Source: a candidate division TA06 bacterium SM23_40
GTDB lineage: Bacteria > LJUI01 > SM1-40
NCBI GenBank assembly: GCA_001303705.1
Contig: LJUI01000184.1
Location: 1 to 9,073, forward strand
Length of the DNA: 9,073 bases
Direction of reading: 5' to 3'
The notes beneath the pieces are model-generated. The model was given only the letters and a program-made list of their open reading frames with translations. It did no database searches and was not told the DNA's origin. Positions 1 through 5,968 of this stretch are shown in pieces. The position numbers and the translations under genes are program-made. The number at the start of each line of letters is the position of its first letter. The stretch's first letter is position 1.

Positions 1-1
1 G

Positions 2-433
2 GCACACCTTGTGTTCGTCAATATGGGCGGAGGCCCTAAGGTGGGCTTTCATGAAAGGGGAAACACGCCCTGGTACCGGGCGATGTGCGATCTCAAGTGC
101 GATGCCGAAGGTGATTCGAGTATTGCCAATCCGCCTGACTGCTTCGCCACGATGAACTACACCATCTTCTACCCGCACCCGCTGGGGGACAGCGCACGCT
201 TTCACGCATGGGCGAGCGTCGTAGATCGAGCTGATACGGCCGATACCTCATATGGAGACGGTCGTATCCCTCTCTGGAAGTTCATGCAGTGCTGCGGGTT
301 CAGTGCCTCGGACGTCTCGTCGCAAGGAGGTGCGGGCAGCCGTCTCCTCACAGCGGAGGAGTTGCGCTATCTTACGAATCTCACGCTGCAGCACGGCGCG
401 AAAGGGCTTCTCTACTGGCGAGCCAACGCCTAG
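2..433 (+). CDS. Glycoside-hydrolase-like secreted protein, upstream part (5' cut by window, ends at in-frame TAG)
   Basis: The frame is open from position 2 to the TAG at 431-433, so the true start lies before the window. The last ~60 residues look like the end of a TIM-barrel glycoside hydrolase: a P-L-W-K-F-M-Q strand, a T-A-E-E-L-R helix, then the strand HGAKGLLYW. The GAKG-hydrophobic-YW pattern is usual in the last strands of GH-A-clan-like and agarase-like barrels. The exact GH family and catalytic residues cannot be named, because most of the barrel is outside the window. The reading frame continues without shift past the TAG into a sensible protein (434-2086), so this and the next entry are most likely one interrupted gene. 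A single base change at the TAG would join them. The family call is inference; the continuity of frame is seen directly. Confidence 0.7.
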   Translation, partial: AHLVFVNMGGGPKVGFHERGNTPWYRAMCDLKCDAEGDSSIANPPDCFATMNYTIFYPHPLGDSARFHAWASVVDRADTADTSYGDGRIPLWKFMQCCGFSASDVSSQGGAGSRLLTAEELRYLTNLTLQHGAKGLLYWRANA

Positions 434-2086
434 GAGCGGGGTTTCTTTTCTGGTTCGACCTCTCCTGACTCGACGCATTGGCACGCCGGGCTGCTGGCCG
501 AGAACGGGATTCCGTTTGATGCGCCATACGAGGAGTACGTCTACTATCGCGAGCACCACCGGTACCGCGATCCCAACACCCTGAAGCCATTCTCCCCCGC
601 ATCGTTCGATCCATTCACGGATTCGCTCCCCACAAGGCCAGACTCCCTGACGGAAGACTACTATCTGTGGAAGTACGAGCCCTATGCCCGACGGTTCAAT
701 GCCCTCAAGGATATCACTGCCGATGTGCATCGTATAGGATACTGGCTTCTGGGACTCTGGAGGGCGGATGAACAGCACGTTACGATTAGCCCGTTGGGAG
801 TAGAGCCGGGTAACCTGACCGACGTCCCCTCGATCGTGGCCATGACGGGTAATCTCAACGGCGAACGCGAGATCGGGTCTACTTGGGCCTACTACGTGAA
901 TCCTGACTTCCATCCAGACTACAGTCCGCTTTCGTGCAGCGTCAACATAGGCATCTCCTGGCCCGTTACAATGCCGGACACAGACTACGAGTGGGTGCTT
1001 GATTATGGCTCTCGGCGATTGCGGCAGTGCAATGCCGATTCGCTCAGCGGATCAGGCGAGGAGCGGAAGCTCTGGATCAGCTTCGAGACAAGTCTCGAAA
1101 CAGGTGCCGGTGAACTCGTGGAAGCCTTCATGGACACCACTCCTGCAGTACGCGACTTTGTAATCACCGAGTCGGACATCTACTTCATGAGCCCACCCGA
1201 AACTACGGAGAACGACACGCTAAGATCGTGGCTTGGAGTATTCCCTACTGAGTTGGATTTTGTCGAAGGGGAAACCGTAGAGTTGTGTGCCAAGATCTTC
1301 AACATAGGCTTCACTTCATCTGATAGCGTGATTGTGATCTTTTACGATGGGGACCCTCGCGACTCAATCGTACAGATTGGCTGGACAGACGTTGCCCTCC
1401 CCGCGTTGACAGGGACAGACTCGAGCATGGCGATTGCTCACAAGCCGTGGTACTTGACCGCCGGCAGCGCGGGACCACATGACATCCATGTGGTCGTGAA
1501 TCATCAGTATGTACTCACCGACGGTGGTTCCACGCCGAACTACTATCTCTCCGAGAGAGACTCATCGAACAACCATGCCCATGCACCGCTCTATGTCTAT
1601 CCTCTCGACTATGCGACTGAGGAGTTGGAAGACCCTTGGGACATGGACGAGGTCGGGGGTTACAGCTGGCTCACGCCCGACATAGACACGGTTGTCGGCG
1701 CCATATCCTACCCCACAGATTCGATCAGTGGGGTGTGCGAACTACAGGTTGACTCACTGACCGATTCTATGCAAGTTTACCTGCATGTTGGCTCTCCGAG
1801 GAACTACATCTATACGGATTCGTTTGACATCTTTCGGGCGCGGGTCTATGTCAGTGATTCGTGTTCGTTGCAGGTCTTCTGGTACGACGCTTATTCCGAA
1901 GAGCAGCGTCTGCCTGAGTCGCCACAATTCATCTATCTGCGCCCAAACAGATGGAATATAGTACGAGAGGACTTGAGTGAGGGCGACTGGGGGGAAACGG
2001 TAGCCATCGATAGATTCGGTTTTGTGATCTATGCGAATGCCAATGATATGATAAGGCTAAGCTGGGTTAAGTTGACTAAGGAATAG
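434..2086 (+). CDS. Continuation of the interrupted glycoside-hydrolase-like protein: CARDB-type Ig domain and C-terminal beta-sandwich
   Basis: This is the same frame as the preceding segment, giving about 550 residues to the TAG at 2084-2086; another in-frame TAG follows two codons later. No ATG, GTG or TTG occurs in frame until GTG 725. The stretch from 434 to 725 still reads as good protein (ERGFFSG, FDAPYEEYVYY, YLWKYEPYARRFNALKDI), so independent initiation at 725 would discard real sequence. About 1241-1610 resembles a CARDB domain: EGETVELCAKIFNIG, then VIFYDGDP, then a closing S-N-N before a hydrophobic strand. About 1620-2083 (EDPWDM to LSWVKL) is beta-rich and aromatic, like a carbohydrate-binding jelly-roll. 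No FlgD-like tail is present, unlike the genes at 4099 and 5969. The likely role is extracellular polysaccharide binding or hydrolysis. A pseudogene, a base error or readthrough are all open. Confidence 0.7.
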   Translation, partial: ERGFFSGSTSPDSTHWHAGLLAENGIPFDAPYEEYVYYREHHRYRDPNTLKPFSPASFDPFTDSLPTRPDSLTEDYYLWKYEPYARRFNALKDITADVHRIGYWLLGLWRADEQHVTISPLGVEPGNLTDVPSIVAMTGNLNGEREIGSTWAYYVNPDFHPDYSPLSCSVNIGISWPVTMPDTDYEWVLDYGSRRLRQCNADSLSGSGEERKLWISFETSLETGAGELVEAFMDTTPAVRDFVITESDIYFMSPPETTENDTLRSWLGVFPTELDFVEGETVELCAKIFNIGFTSSDSVIVIFYDGDPRDSIVQIGWTDVALPALTGTDSSMAIAHKPWYLTAGSAGPHDIHVVVNHQYVLTDGGSTPNYYLSERDSSNNHAHAPLYVYPLDYATEELEDPWDMDEVGGYSWLTPDIDTVVGAISYPTDSISGVCELQVDSLTDSMQVYLHVGSPRNYIYTDSFDIFRARVYVSDSCSLQVFWYDAYSEEQRLPESPQFIYLRPNRWNIVREDLSEGDWGETVAIDRFGFVIYANANDMIRLSWVKLTKE

Positions 2087-2185
2087 TGTTAGGGGCTGCC
2101 GCAGTGTGTGTTTAGGCGGTAGCTGCCTATCGAAGAGCACTTCGAATTGACCGAGCGGAGAGGCGGCAATCGAGGCCCGGGACAT

Positions 2186-2221
2186 CCACCGCGCAAGGAG
2201 GGTCCGAAAGGTGCGAGGTGG
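2186..2221 (+). ncRNA. Candidate structured RNA hairpin with a GNRA tetraloop
   Basis: CCACC-G-CGCA (2186-2195) pairs with TGCG-A-GGTGG (2212-2221), giving nine base pairs around one G-A mismatch. Inside the loop, CC-GAAA-GG (2204-2211) makes a two-pair stem closed by a GNRA tetraloop. The loop also holds AAGGAGGG, so the fold would expose or trap a Shine-Dalgarno-like sequence. CACCGCGC (2187-2194) can pair instead with GCGC-T-GGTG (2293-2301), inside the loop of the downstream terminator, a possible antiterminator or pseudoknot. It does not match riboswitch cores I know. The GGTCC-GAAA-GG stretch only loosely recalls the SRP RNA tip and lacks its AGCAG strand. Chance pairing in GC-rich DNA is possible. 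Confidence 0.25.
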
Positions 2222-2280
2222 CCAAGGAGGTCTTGGGAGAGAGTTCTGTAGCGCTCTAGTACAGGATGAATTCTCAGGGG

Positions 2281-2319
2281 ACGACACCTGTCGCGCTGGT
2301 GAGGGTGTCGTTTCTTTTT
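2281..2319 (+). terminator. Rho-independent terminator
   Basis: ACGACACC (2281-2288) pairs perfectly with GGTGTCGT (2304-2311) across a 15-nt loop and runs straight into TTTCTTTTT. It lies about 195 bp after the stop of the interrupted gene ending at 2086 and 190 bp before the gene at 2511. It therefore probably ends the upstream transcript and separates the two units. The long distance from the stop leaves room for a structured 3' UTR or leader. Confidence 0.75.
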
Positions 2320-2510
2320 GTCCAGTTGGATTTGCACGAACGCCGGTCGGCGCGGACACCGGTCGGAGGTATCGGCGTAGAGTGAAACCAGGCAGCCCGC
2401 TCAGATGGGCGTCTGAAAGGAGAGGGGGTGATCGCTTGCTGACAAGGATGGCATCTTCAGAGCTGAGGTTCGCAGGATCTTTTTCACCATTGGACCGGGA
2501 GGGAGTGCCA

Positions 2511-3185
2511 ATGCTGAGCACCAGGGTAGTTCCAGGATTGCTTCTCTCCCTGCTCTGCATTTGCCTGTGCATCGCGGGGACCGAAGCAGGCGAAATGTAT
2601 TTCTACGCATCAGGCTATGCCAACGGCTATGTGGCCAGCTATGACTCGACCTGGGATGGCGCACGTCAGGCCACGACAGGGGACGTGGTGGGGTTCGACT
2701 ACATCAATGTGGGCGTCGAGAAGGATACTGCTCAGTACATCATCGAGCGAGGCTTCTTGCGATTCGATACAAGTAGACTCCCTGACGTGACCATCAACAA
2801 TGCGGAGGTCCGTCTCTGTGTCTACTACCTCTCGGACTCGATCACGATCTCGGATTCGATCTACACGTGCGGAGGCACCCAGAGCGATTCGCTGGTGCTG
2901 GCTGATTTCAACAACTTCGTTGGCTGGCACAGCGGTAGTAGTGCCTACAACGGGCCCATAGTAGGCCGCTTTGCCTGGGCAGACCTGGAGGTAGACAGCT
3001 GCATAACGTACACCCTGAGCGCGGCCGCGTACCCGTCGATATATGGGGGCAACCCGAAGGGAGCCTTGTTGACCGATGTCGATTTCTGTGACAACGAGCC
3101 AGCAGTAAGTGACGGAGACTTCGTCAGATTCTACGGTCCTGGCGCTTCCACTTCACAAAAGCCGCGGTTGAAGGTGGAGTGGTGA
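2511..3185 (+). CDS. Secreted DNRLRE-like beta-sandwich protein
   Basis: The product is 224 residues. The ATG at 2511 is chosen because GGGAGGGAG (2497-2505) sits five bases upstream and the product opens with a signal peptide: a short basic start, a hydrophobic LLLSLLCICLCIAG core and likely cleavage after TEA (about residue 26). The mature part follows the pattern of DNRLRE / CBM96-like domains found in cell-surface and carbohydrate-binding proteins: an opening strand YFYASGYANGYV, a central E-R-G-F-L-R-F-D-T-S-R-L-P motif (the family's R-LLRFDLS-LP block), then INNAEVRLCVYY and a later W-A-D-L strand with a final KPRLKVEW strand. The reading runs from one signal peptide to one domain with no extra modules and no sorting tail. 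The family assignment is by pattern only; the ligand is unknown. A cysteine-rich signal region might suggest a lipoprotein, but no true lipobox is present. Confidence 0.75.
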   Translation: MLSTRVVPGLLLSLLCICLCIAGTEAGEMYFYASGYANGYVASYDSTWDGARQATTGDVVGFDYINVGVEKDTAQYIIERGFLRFDTSRLPDVTINNAEVRLCVYYLSDSITISDSIYTCGGTQSDSLVLADFNNFVGWHSGSSAYNGPIVGRFAWADLEVDSCITYTLSAAAYPSIYGGNPKGALLTDVDFCDNEPAVSDGDFVRFYGPGASTSQKPRLKVEW

Positions 3186-3383
3186 GACGGGGCAGAGATC
3201 CGAAGGGAGACCACGTGATGCGCAATTAGGGGATCTTCGCTCCCTGATCCATAGCTCCTCTCGCCCGACATGCCATAGCATACAAGGTCCGAGTATTCGC
3301 TCTTCTGCTGATTAAGAGAGGGCCGAAGAACTCCCGATAGTCTCCGCGCTGTAGAGGATCCGAGAGGGAGAGGTGGCGTTGAC

Positions 3384-3599
3384 TTGAAGGGCGTGTTCAC
3401 AATCGAGTACGGAAGTTATGATGCCGGTGAGTTCGTGCTGAAGGTTGCGGAGAGGGACATAGTTGCAGTTGTCGACGTGCGTCTGCGTTCTGTGGATCGG
3501 CAGCGGCTCTGCATCGGGAGGCCATCGTGGATGGGCCACCCTTTTGTGTTGACCTCTCAGGGGAAGCGTACTATTATGGTGGTGCACGAGGTCGACTGA
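3384..3599 (+). CDS. Small hypothetical protein, 71 residues, TTG start
   Basis: A TTG start at 3384 is preceded by GAGAGGGAGAGG (3362-3373) at about ten bases, a plausible ribosome site. The product is soluble with no signal or membrane segment, rich in beta-forming residues (KGVFTIEYG, ERDIVAVVDVRLR, KRTIMVVHEVD) and ending 34 bp before the tRNA gene. The alternating hydrophobic pattern and balanced composition look more protein-like than the surrounding random frames. I recognise no family and assign no function. The non-ATG start and short length leave real doubt. Confidence 0.4.
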   Translation: MKGVFTIEYGSYDAGEFVLKVAERDIVAVVDVRLRSVDRQRLCIGRPSWMGHPFVLTSQGKRTIMVVHEVD

Positions 3600-3633
3600 G
3601 CAGCCCTCATTTCCTCGTCCGTGGGTCCATTGC

Positions 3634-3727
3634 GCGCCTGTAGCTCAGCCGGACAGAGCAGCGGATTTCTAATCCGAGCGGATTTCTAATCCGCCGGTCG
3701 GGGGTTCGAGTCCCTCCAGGCGCGCCA
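3634..3727 (+). tRNA. tRNA-Arg(UCU) with a tandemly duplicated anticodon arm
   Basis: All cloverleaf parts are visible. Acceptor GCGCCTG (3634-3640) pairs with CAGGCGC (3717-3723), followed by discriminator G and encoded CCA (3725-3727). The D arm is GCTC/GAGC (3643-3659). The T arm is GGGGG-TTCGAGT-CCCTC (3700-3716) and the variable loop CGGTC (3695-3699). Between D arm and variable loop are two anticodon arms. Arm 1 is at 3661-3677, four pairs plus a G-A mismatch. Arm 2 is at 3678-3694, five pairs. Both loops are TTTCTAA with anticodon TCT (3668-3670 and 3685-3687), read as Arg for AGA/AGG. The gene is 94 nt; deleting one 17-bp unit gives a textbook 77-nt tRNA. Whether the 94-nt form is functional, processed, dead or an assembly error cannot be seen. 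AGA and AGG codons are used in the genes here, so the cell needs this activity from some locus. Confidence 0.85.
3660..3693 (+). repeat. Perfect 17-bp tandem duplication inside the tRNA gene
   Basis: The unit AGCGGATTTCTAATCCG occurs at 3660-3676 and again, without gap or mismatch, at 3677-3693. The identity stops exactly at both edges (3659 differs from 3676, 3677 differs from 3694). It covers the anticodon arm plus the preceding linker A. The unit is itself a near-palindrome, so both copies can fold separately or pair with each other. Confidence 0.95.
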
Positions 3728-3738
3728 GCATTTGCTGG
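3725..3738 (+). terminator. Weak hairpin overlapping the tRNA CCA end
   Basis: CCAGC (3725-3729) pairs with GCTGG (3734-3738) across ATTT, followed by GTTTGAG. The hairpin begins in the CCA tail and lacks a proper T tract, so it may be a poor terminator, a processing landmark or chance. Confidence 0.2.
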
Positions 3739-4098
3739 GTTTGAGAGGTAGACCGTTTCAGAGGGACGGCTCTGCCTCCTTCTCTTCTTGGTGCGCCTTG
3801 TCGTTTGTGCAGGTCTGCGGAAAGGCTCTCATCTCAGAGCGACTGATCTCTCATGCGGTATGGAAACGTTGGGCCTCTGGGGTATCGTCTCGAAACCTCT
3901 GGACAGATCCGTGCCGGTCGTCTATTCTGAGTGCTGCCGTGGGTCGGGGATCTCGCCTCGATCGGCCTGCCCTGATCGGCGGAGTGTAAGCAATCAGTTC
4001 GGCCATCTCGAGCCCGGAAACCGGAGGTGGGGCAGGGATATTCTCCAAGCGCTGTAGTCGGGCATAGCCACGACATGTTGCAGAGAGAGGAGAGAGGG
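3728..4098. other. 371-bp stretch between the tRNA and the first repeat protein, no gene seen
   Basis: The open frames here (for instance 3732-3989 and 3788-4057) are rich in Trp, Cys, Arg and Ser, lack ribosome sites and show no domain pattern, so I treat them as random. The direct repeat GATCGGC occurs twice around 3959-3980 and a short CCGG-AAA-CCGG inverted repeat near 4015-4025. The only clear functional signal is the purine-rich ribosome site just before 4099. I see no convincing promoter or RNA motif. Confidence 0.4.
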
Positions 4099-5862
4099 AT
4101 GAGACCATTGGTGTTCGTGTTGGCGTTGCTGGTGCCCTTGACGGCAGGCGCTCAGATCATCTCGTTCGAACGCACTTATGGTGGGACAGAATCCGATGCT
4201 GGCTATTCGGTCGTGCAGGTTGCCGATGGGGGGTACGTCGTCGCCGGATATACGAAATCGTTCGGGGCGGACTCATCGGACATGTTGTGCTTCAAGGTTG
4301 ATGCAGTGGGCGACCCGGTATGGACGCGGCTGTACGCCGCCTCCCTTCAGGAGAGAGCCTTTTCGCTCGCGCAGACAGACGACGGGGGATTCATACTCGT
4401 GGGTCACACAGCCTCGTATACCGCACCCCCCCCGATCTGGGCTGATGTCTATGTGGTCAAGACAAACCAGTGGGGGGACACTCTTTGGACGTGCACCTAC
4501 GGCGGGGTGGAGGTCGATGAAGCCCAATCGGTTGCGCAGACGGCTGACGGAGGGTATATCATCGCAGGTAGCACCTTCTCATTCGGCGCTGGCGGTTACG
4601 ATGTCTGGCTGATCAAGACCAACTCGAACGGTGACACGGCATGGACGCGTACCTACGGCGGCCCTGACCGCGATAATGGATATTCAGTTGCTCAGACGGC
4701 TGATGGAGGATATCTCATTGCCGGAATGACAGACTCGTTCGGCGCCGGCGGCAATGATGTCTATCTGCTCAGGGCCGACAGCTTGGGTGACACGCTGTGG
4801 ACGCGCACCTATGGCGGGATTGGCTCCGATGTCGGGCGGTCGGTCGCACAGACAGGTGATGGAGGATACATCATTGCAGGATCAACTTTGTCGTTCGGCG
4901 CCGGCGGCACCGACGTCTATCTGGTCAAGACCGACTCGAATGGTGACACAGCGTGGACCCGCACCTTTGGGGCGGGTCTGCACGACAGTGGCTATTCGGT
5001 GGCTCAGACGGATGATGGGGGGTATATCGTCGCGGGTAACAGCGAATCCTTCGGCGTCGGCAGCAACGATGTCTGGCTGCTCAAGACCGATTCGAGCGGA
5101 GACACGGTCTGGACGCGCACCTACGGGGGGACGGGCTACGATGCTGGCGAATCAGTCGCACAGACGGCTGATGGAGGGTACATCATCGCCGGATCGACGC
5201 AATCCTTCGGCGCCGGCAGCAACGATGTCTATCTGATCAAGACCGACGCTAATGGGCAGGTCGGGGTGAACCATGCCCCGGATCTTGTCGATCAGGCGGA
5301 TACGACAGTTGCCGAGAATCAGTATCTGACATTCACGCTGGAGGCGATTGATCCGGACGGCGATAGCATCTTCTTCTTCTCTCCCGACCTGCCGGAGGGG
5401 GCGGCGCTCAATTCGCTCACCGGTCATTTCTGGTGGACGCCCACCTATGCTCAATCCGGTCTGTATACGGTGACGTTCATCGCGACCGACCTGGGGTATC
5501 CGGCCCTGTCTGATACGGAGCAGACGGACATTACGGTCACCGATGTTGTGGGGGTGGCAGATGATGAGGATGAGCTTGGCTCACTGGCGCAGTATCTTGC
5601 GCAGAATCGACCCAACCCGTTCGGGTCGTCGACCACGATCTCCTACTCCCTCAAAAGGCGGGGGCCGGCAAGTGTAGCCGTATACGACATCCGCGGCGCC
5701 CTCGTGCGTGAGCTCGTAGATGAGACGGTTGCTGCCGGGGTCCATCGAGTGATCTGGGACGGGCGCGACGGTCAGGGAAGAGAGGTCGGCTCAGGCATCT
5801 ACTTCTGTCGGCTCGAAGCCGGTGCGTTTACTGAAACGAGACGGATGGTCTTGTTGCACTGA
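4099..5862 (+). CDS. Secreted seven-repeat predicted beta-propeller with Ig-like and FlgD-like (T9SS type A) C-terminal domains
   Basis: The product is 587 residues. ATG 4099 is chosen because a purine-rich site (4083-4098) precedes it and a signal peptide follows (MRPLVFVLALLVPLTAGA, cleavage before Q19). Residues 26-387 are seven repeats of about 52 residues, each with TYGG, a D-x-G-x-S-V-A-Q-T turn, DGGY-hydrophobic-AG, SFGAG, DVYL-KTD and GDT-x-WTR. Seven blade-sized units suggest a closed seven-bladed propeller (inference). About 391-490 is a putative-Ig / cadherin-like domain (VAENQYLTFTLEAIDPDGD, TGHFWWTP, GLYTVTFIATD). After an acidic DDEDE linker, about 500-587 is a FlgD-like domain (QNRPNPFG, VAVYDIRG, VIWDGRDGQG, GSGIYFCRLEAG, tail TRRMVLLH), used as an outer-membrane export and sorting signal in T9SS-type bacteria. 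Its role is probably surface display or secretion; the ligand is unknown. It is the intact partner of the gene at 5969. Confidence 0.85.
   Translation: MRPLVFVLALLVPLTAGAQIISFERTYGGTESDAGYSVVQVADGGYVVAGYTKSFGADSSDMLCFKVDAVGDPVWTRLYAASLQERAFSLAQTDDGGFILVGHTASYTAPPPIWADVYVVKTNQWGDTLWTCTYGGVEVDEAQSVAQTADGGYIIAGSTFSFGAGGYDVWLIKTNSNGDTAWTRTYGGPDRDNGYSVAQTADGGYLIAGMTDSFGAGGNDVYLLRADSLGDTLWTRTYGGIGSDVGRSVAQTGDGGYIIAGSTLSFGAGGTDVYLVKTDSNGDTAWTRTFGAGLHDSGYSVAQTDDGGYIVAGNSESFGVGSNDVWLLKTDSSGDTVWTRTYGGTGYDAGESVAQTADGGYIIAGSTQSFGAGSNDVYLIKTDANGQVGVNHAPDLVDQADTTVAENQYLTFTLEAIDPDGDSIFFFSPDLPEGAALNSLTGHFWWTPTYAQSGLYTVTFIATDLGYPALSDTEQTDITVTDVVGVADDEDELGSLAQYLAQNRPNPFGSSTTISYSLKRRGPASVAVYDIRGALVRELVDETVAAGVHRVIWDGRDGQGREVGSGIYFCRLEAGAFTETRRMVLLH
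4174..5259 (+). repeat. Seven tandem ~156-bp coding repeats
   Basis: Units start at about 4174, 4330, 4495, 4651, 4807, 4963 and 5119. Five of the six spacings are exactly 156 bp (52 codons); unit 2 is 165 bp, with three extra codons beside a C8 tract. The last unit stops after the KTD strand at about 5259. DNA similarity between units is high in the GATGGAGG(A/G)TA, TTCGGCGCCGGC and GATGTCTATCTG segments, so unequal recombination could change copy number. Confidence 0.85.
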
Positions 5863-5914
5863 TGCGAATGAGGTCGCTCCGCAAGACGAGACGGATGGTG
5901 CTGTTGCGCTAATG
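5836..5914 (+). repeat. 50-bp-offset direct repeat: gene 3' end plus a second C-terminal tail remnant
   Basis: The stretch 5836-5864 (end of the FlgD-like domain, stop and two bases) is repeated at 5886-5914 with 25 of 29 identical bases. The second copy reads K-T-R-R-M-V-L-L-R-stop in frame 3, with its stop exactly 50 bases after the real one. The same arrangement, with the same offset, follows the second paralog at 7243-7321. The spacer GAATGAGGTCGCTCCGC is identical in both places. Confidence 0.8.
5862..5912 (+). other. Possible 16-codon mini-ORF coupled by TGATG to the upstream stop
   Basis: The ATG at 5862 overlaps the TGA of the repeat protein and reads MRMRSLRKTRRMVLLR to TAA 5910-5912. 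The counterpart after the second paralog has TGA directly after its first ATG but keeps MRSLRETRRMILLR from 7275. Changes in the last codons (CTG/CTA, CGC/CGA) are synonymous. Translation is not demonstrated; the simplest reading is a relic of a duplicated C-terminal tail. Confidence 0.25.
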
Positions 5915-5968
5915 TCATTTGACCCTATGAGGCAGCAGGCAGAACGGATTCCGCAGGGAGGAGAGACT

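Larger units (their letters stand above)
2087..2510. other. 424-bp non-coding stretch with several hairpins, a terminator and an SD site
   Basis: No convincing gene lies here. A GTG at 2211 follows a perfect AAGGAGGG (2195-2202) and its frame runs open into the gene at 2511. Its first 100 residues are arginine/glycine-rich, low in hydrophobic strands and run through the terminator, so I regard it as fortuitous. A second AAGGAGG sits at 2224-2230 with no good start after it. Small hairpins occur at 2113-2129 (TAGGC/GCCTA) and 2130-2145 (TCGAA/TTCGA), a larger one at 2186-2221 and a terminator at 2281-2319. The direct repeat CCGGTCGG occurs twice around 2343-2367. A promoter for the gene at 2511 should lie between 2320 and 2490, but I see no clear -35/-10 pair. 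Confidence 0.5.

Noticed and set aside
248-913. Minus-strand frame of 221 codons
   Set aside because: It lies antisense to a protein-like + strand reading with domain patterns, and is Arg-rich with no recognisable motif; a shadow.
2186-2230. Bacterial SRP RNA tip (GGTCC-GAAA-GG followed by GGCCAAGG)
   Set aside because: The tetraloop is GAAA, the AGCAG strand of the symmetric loop is missing and the flanking pairs do not extend as in SRP RNA.
2211-2510. Longer start (GTG 2211 with a perfect AAGGAGGG) for the gene at 2511
   Set aside because: The extra 100 residues are Arg/Gly-rich and unlike a protein, run through a strong terminator, and would bury the clear signal peptide that begins at 2511.
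3634-3727. Group I or archaeal-type tRNA intron
   Set aside because: The extra 17 nt is an exact copy of the anticodon arm, far too short for a group I intron, and no bulge-helix-bulge forms; a tandem duplication explains it fully.
3732-4057. Overlapping frames of 85 and 89 codons downstream of the tRNA
   Set aside because: No ribosome site, low-quality composition and mutual overlap on the same strand.
4178-5236. Additional + strand frames inside the first repeat gene
   Set aside because: They are out-of-frame images of the 156-bp repeats, with Arg/Ser/Met-rich translations.
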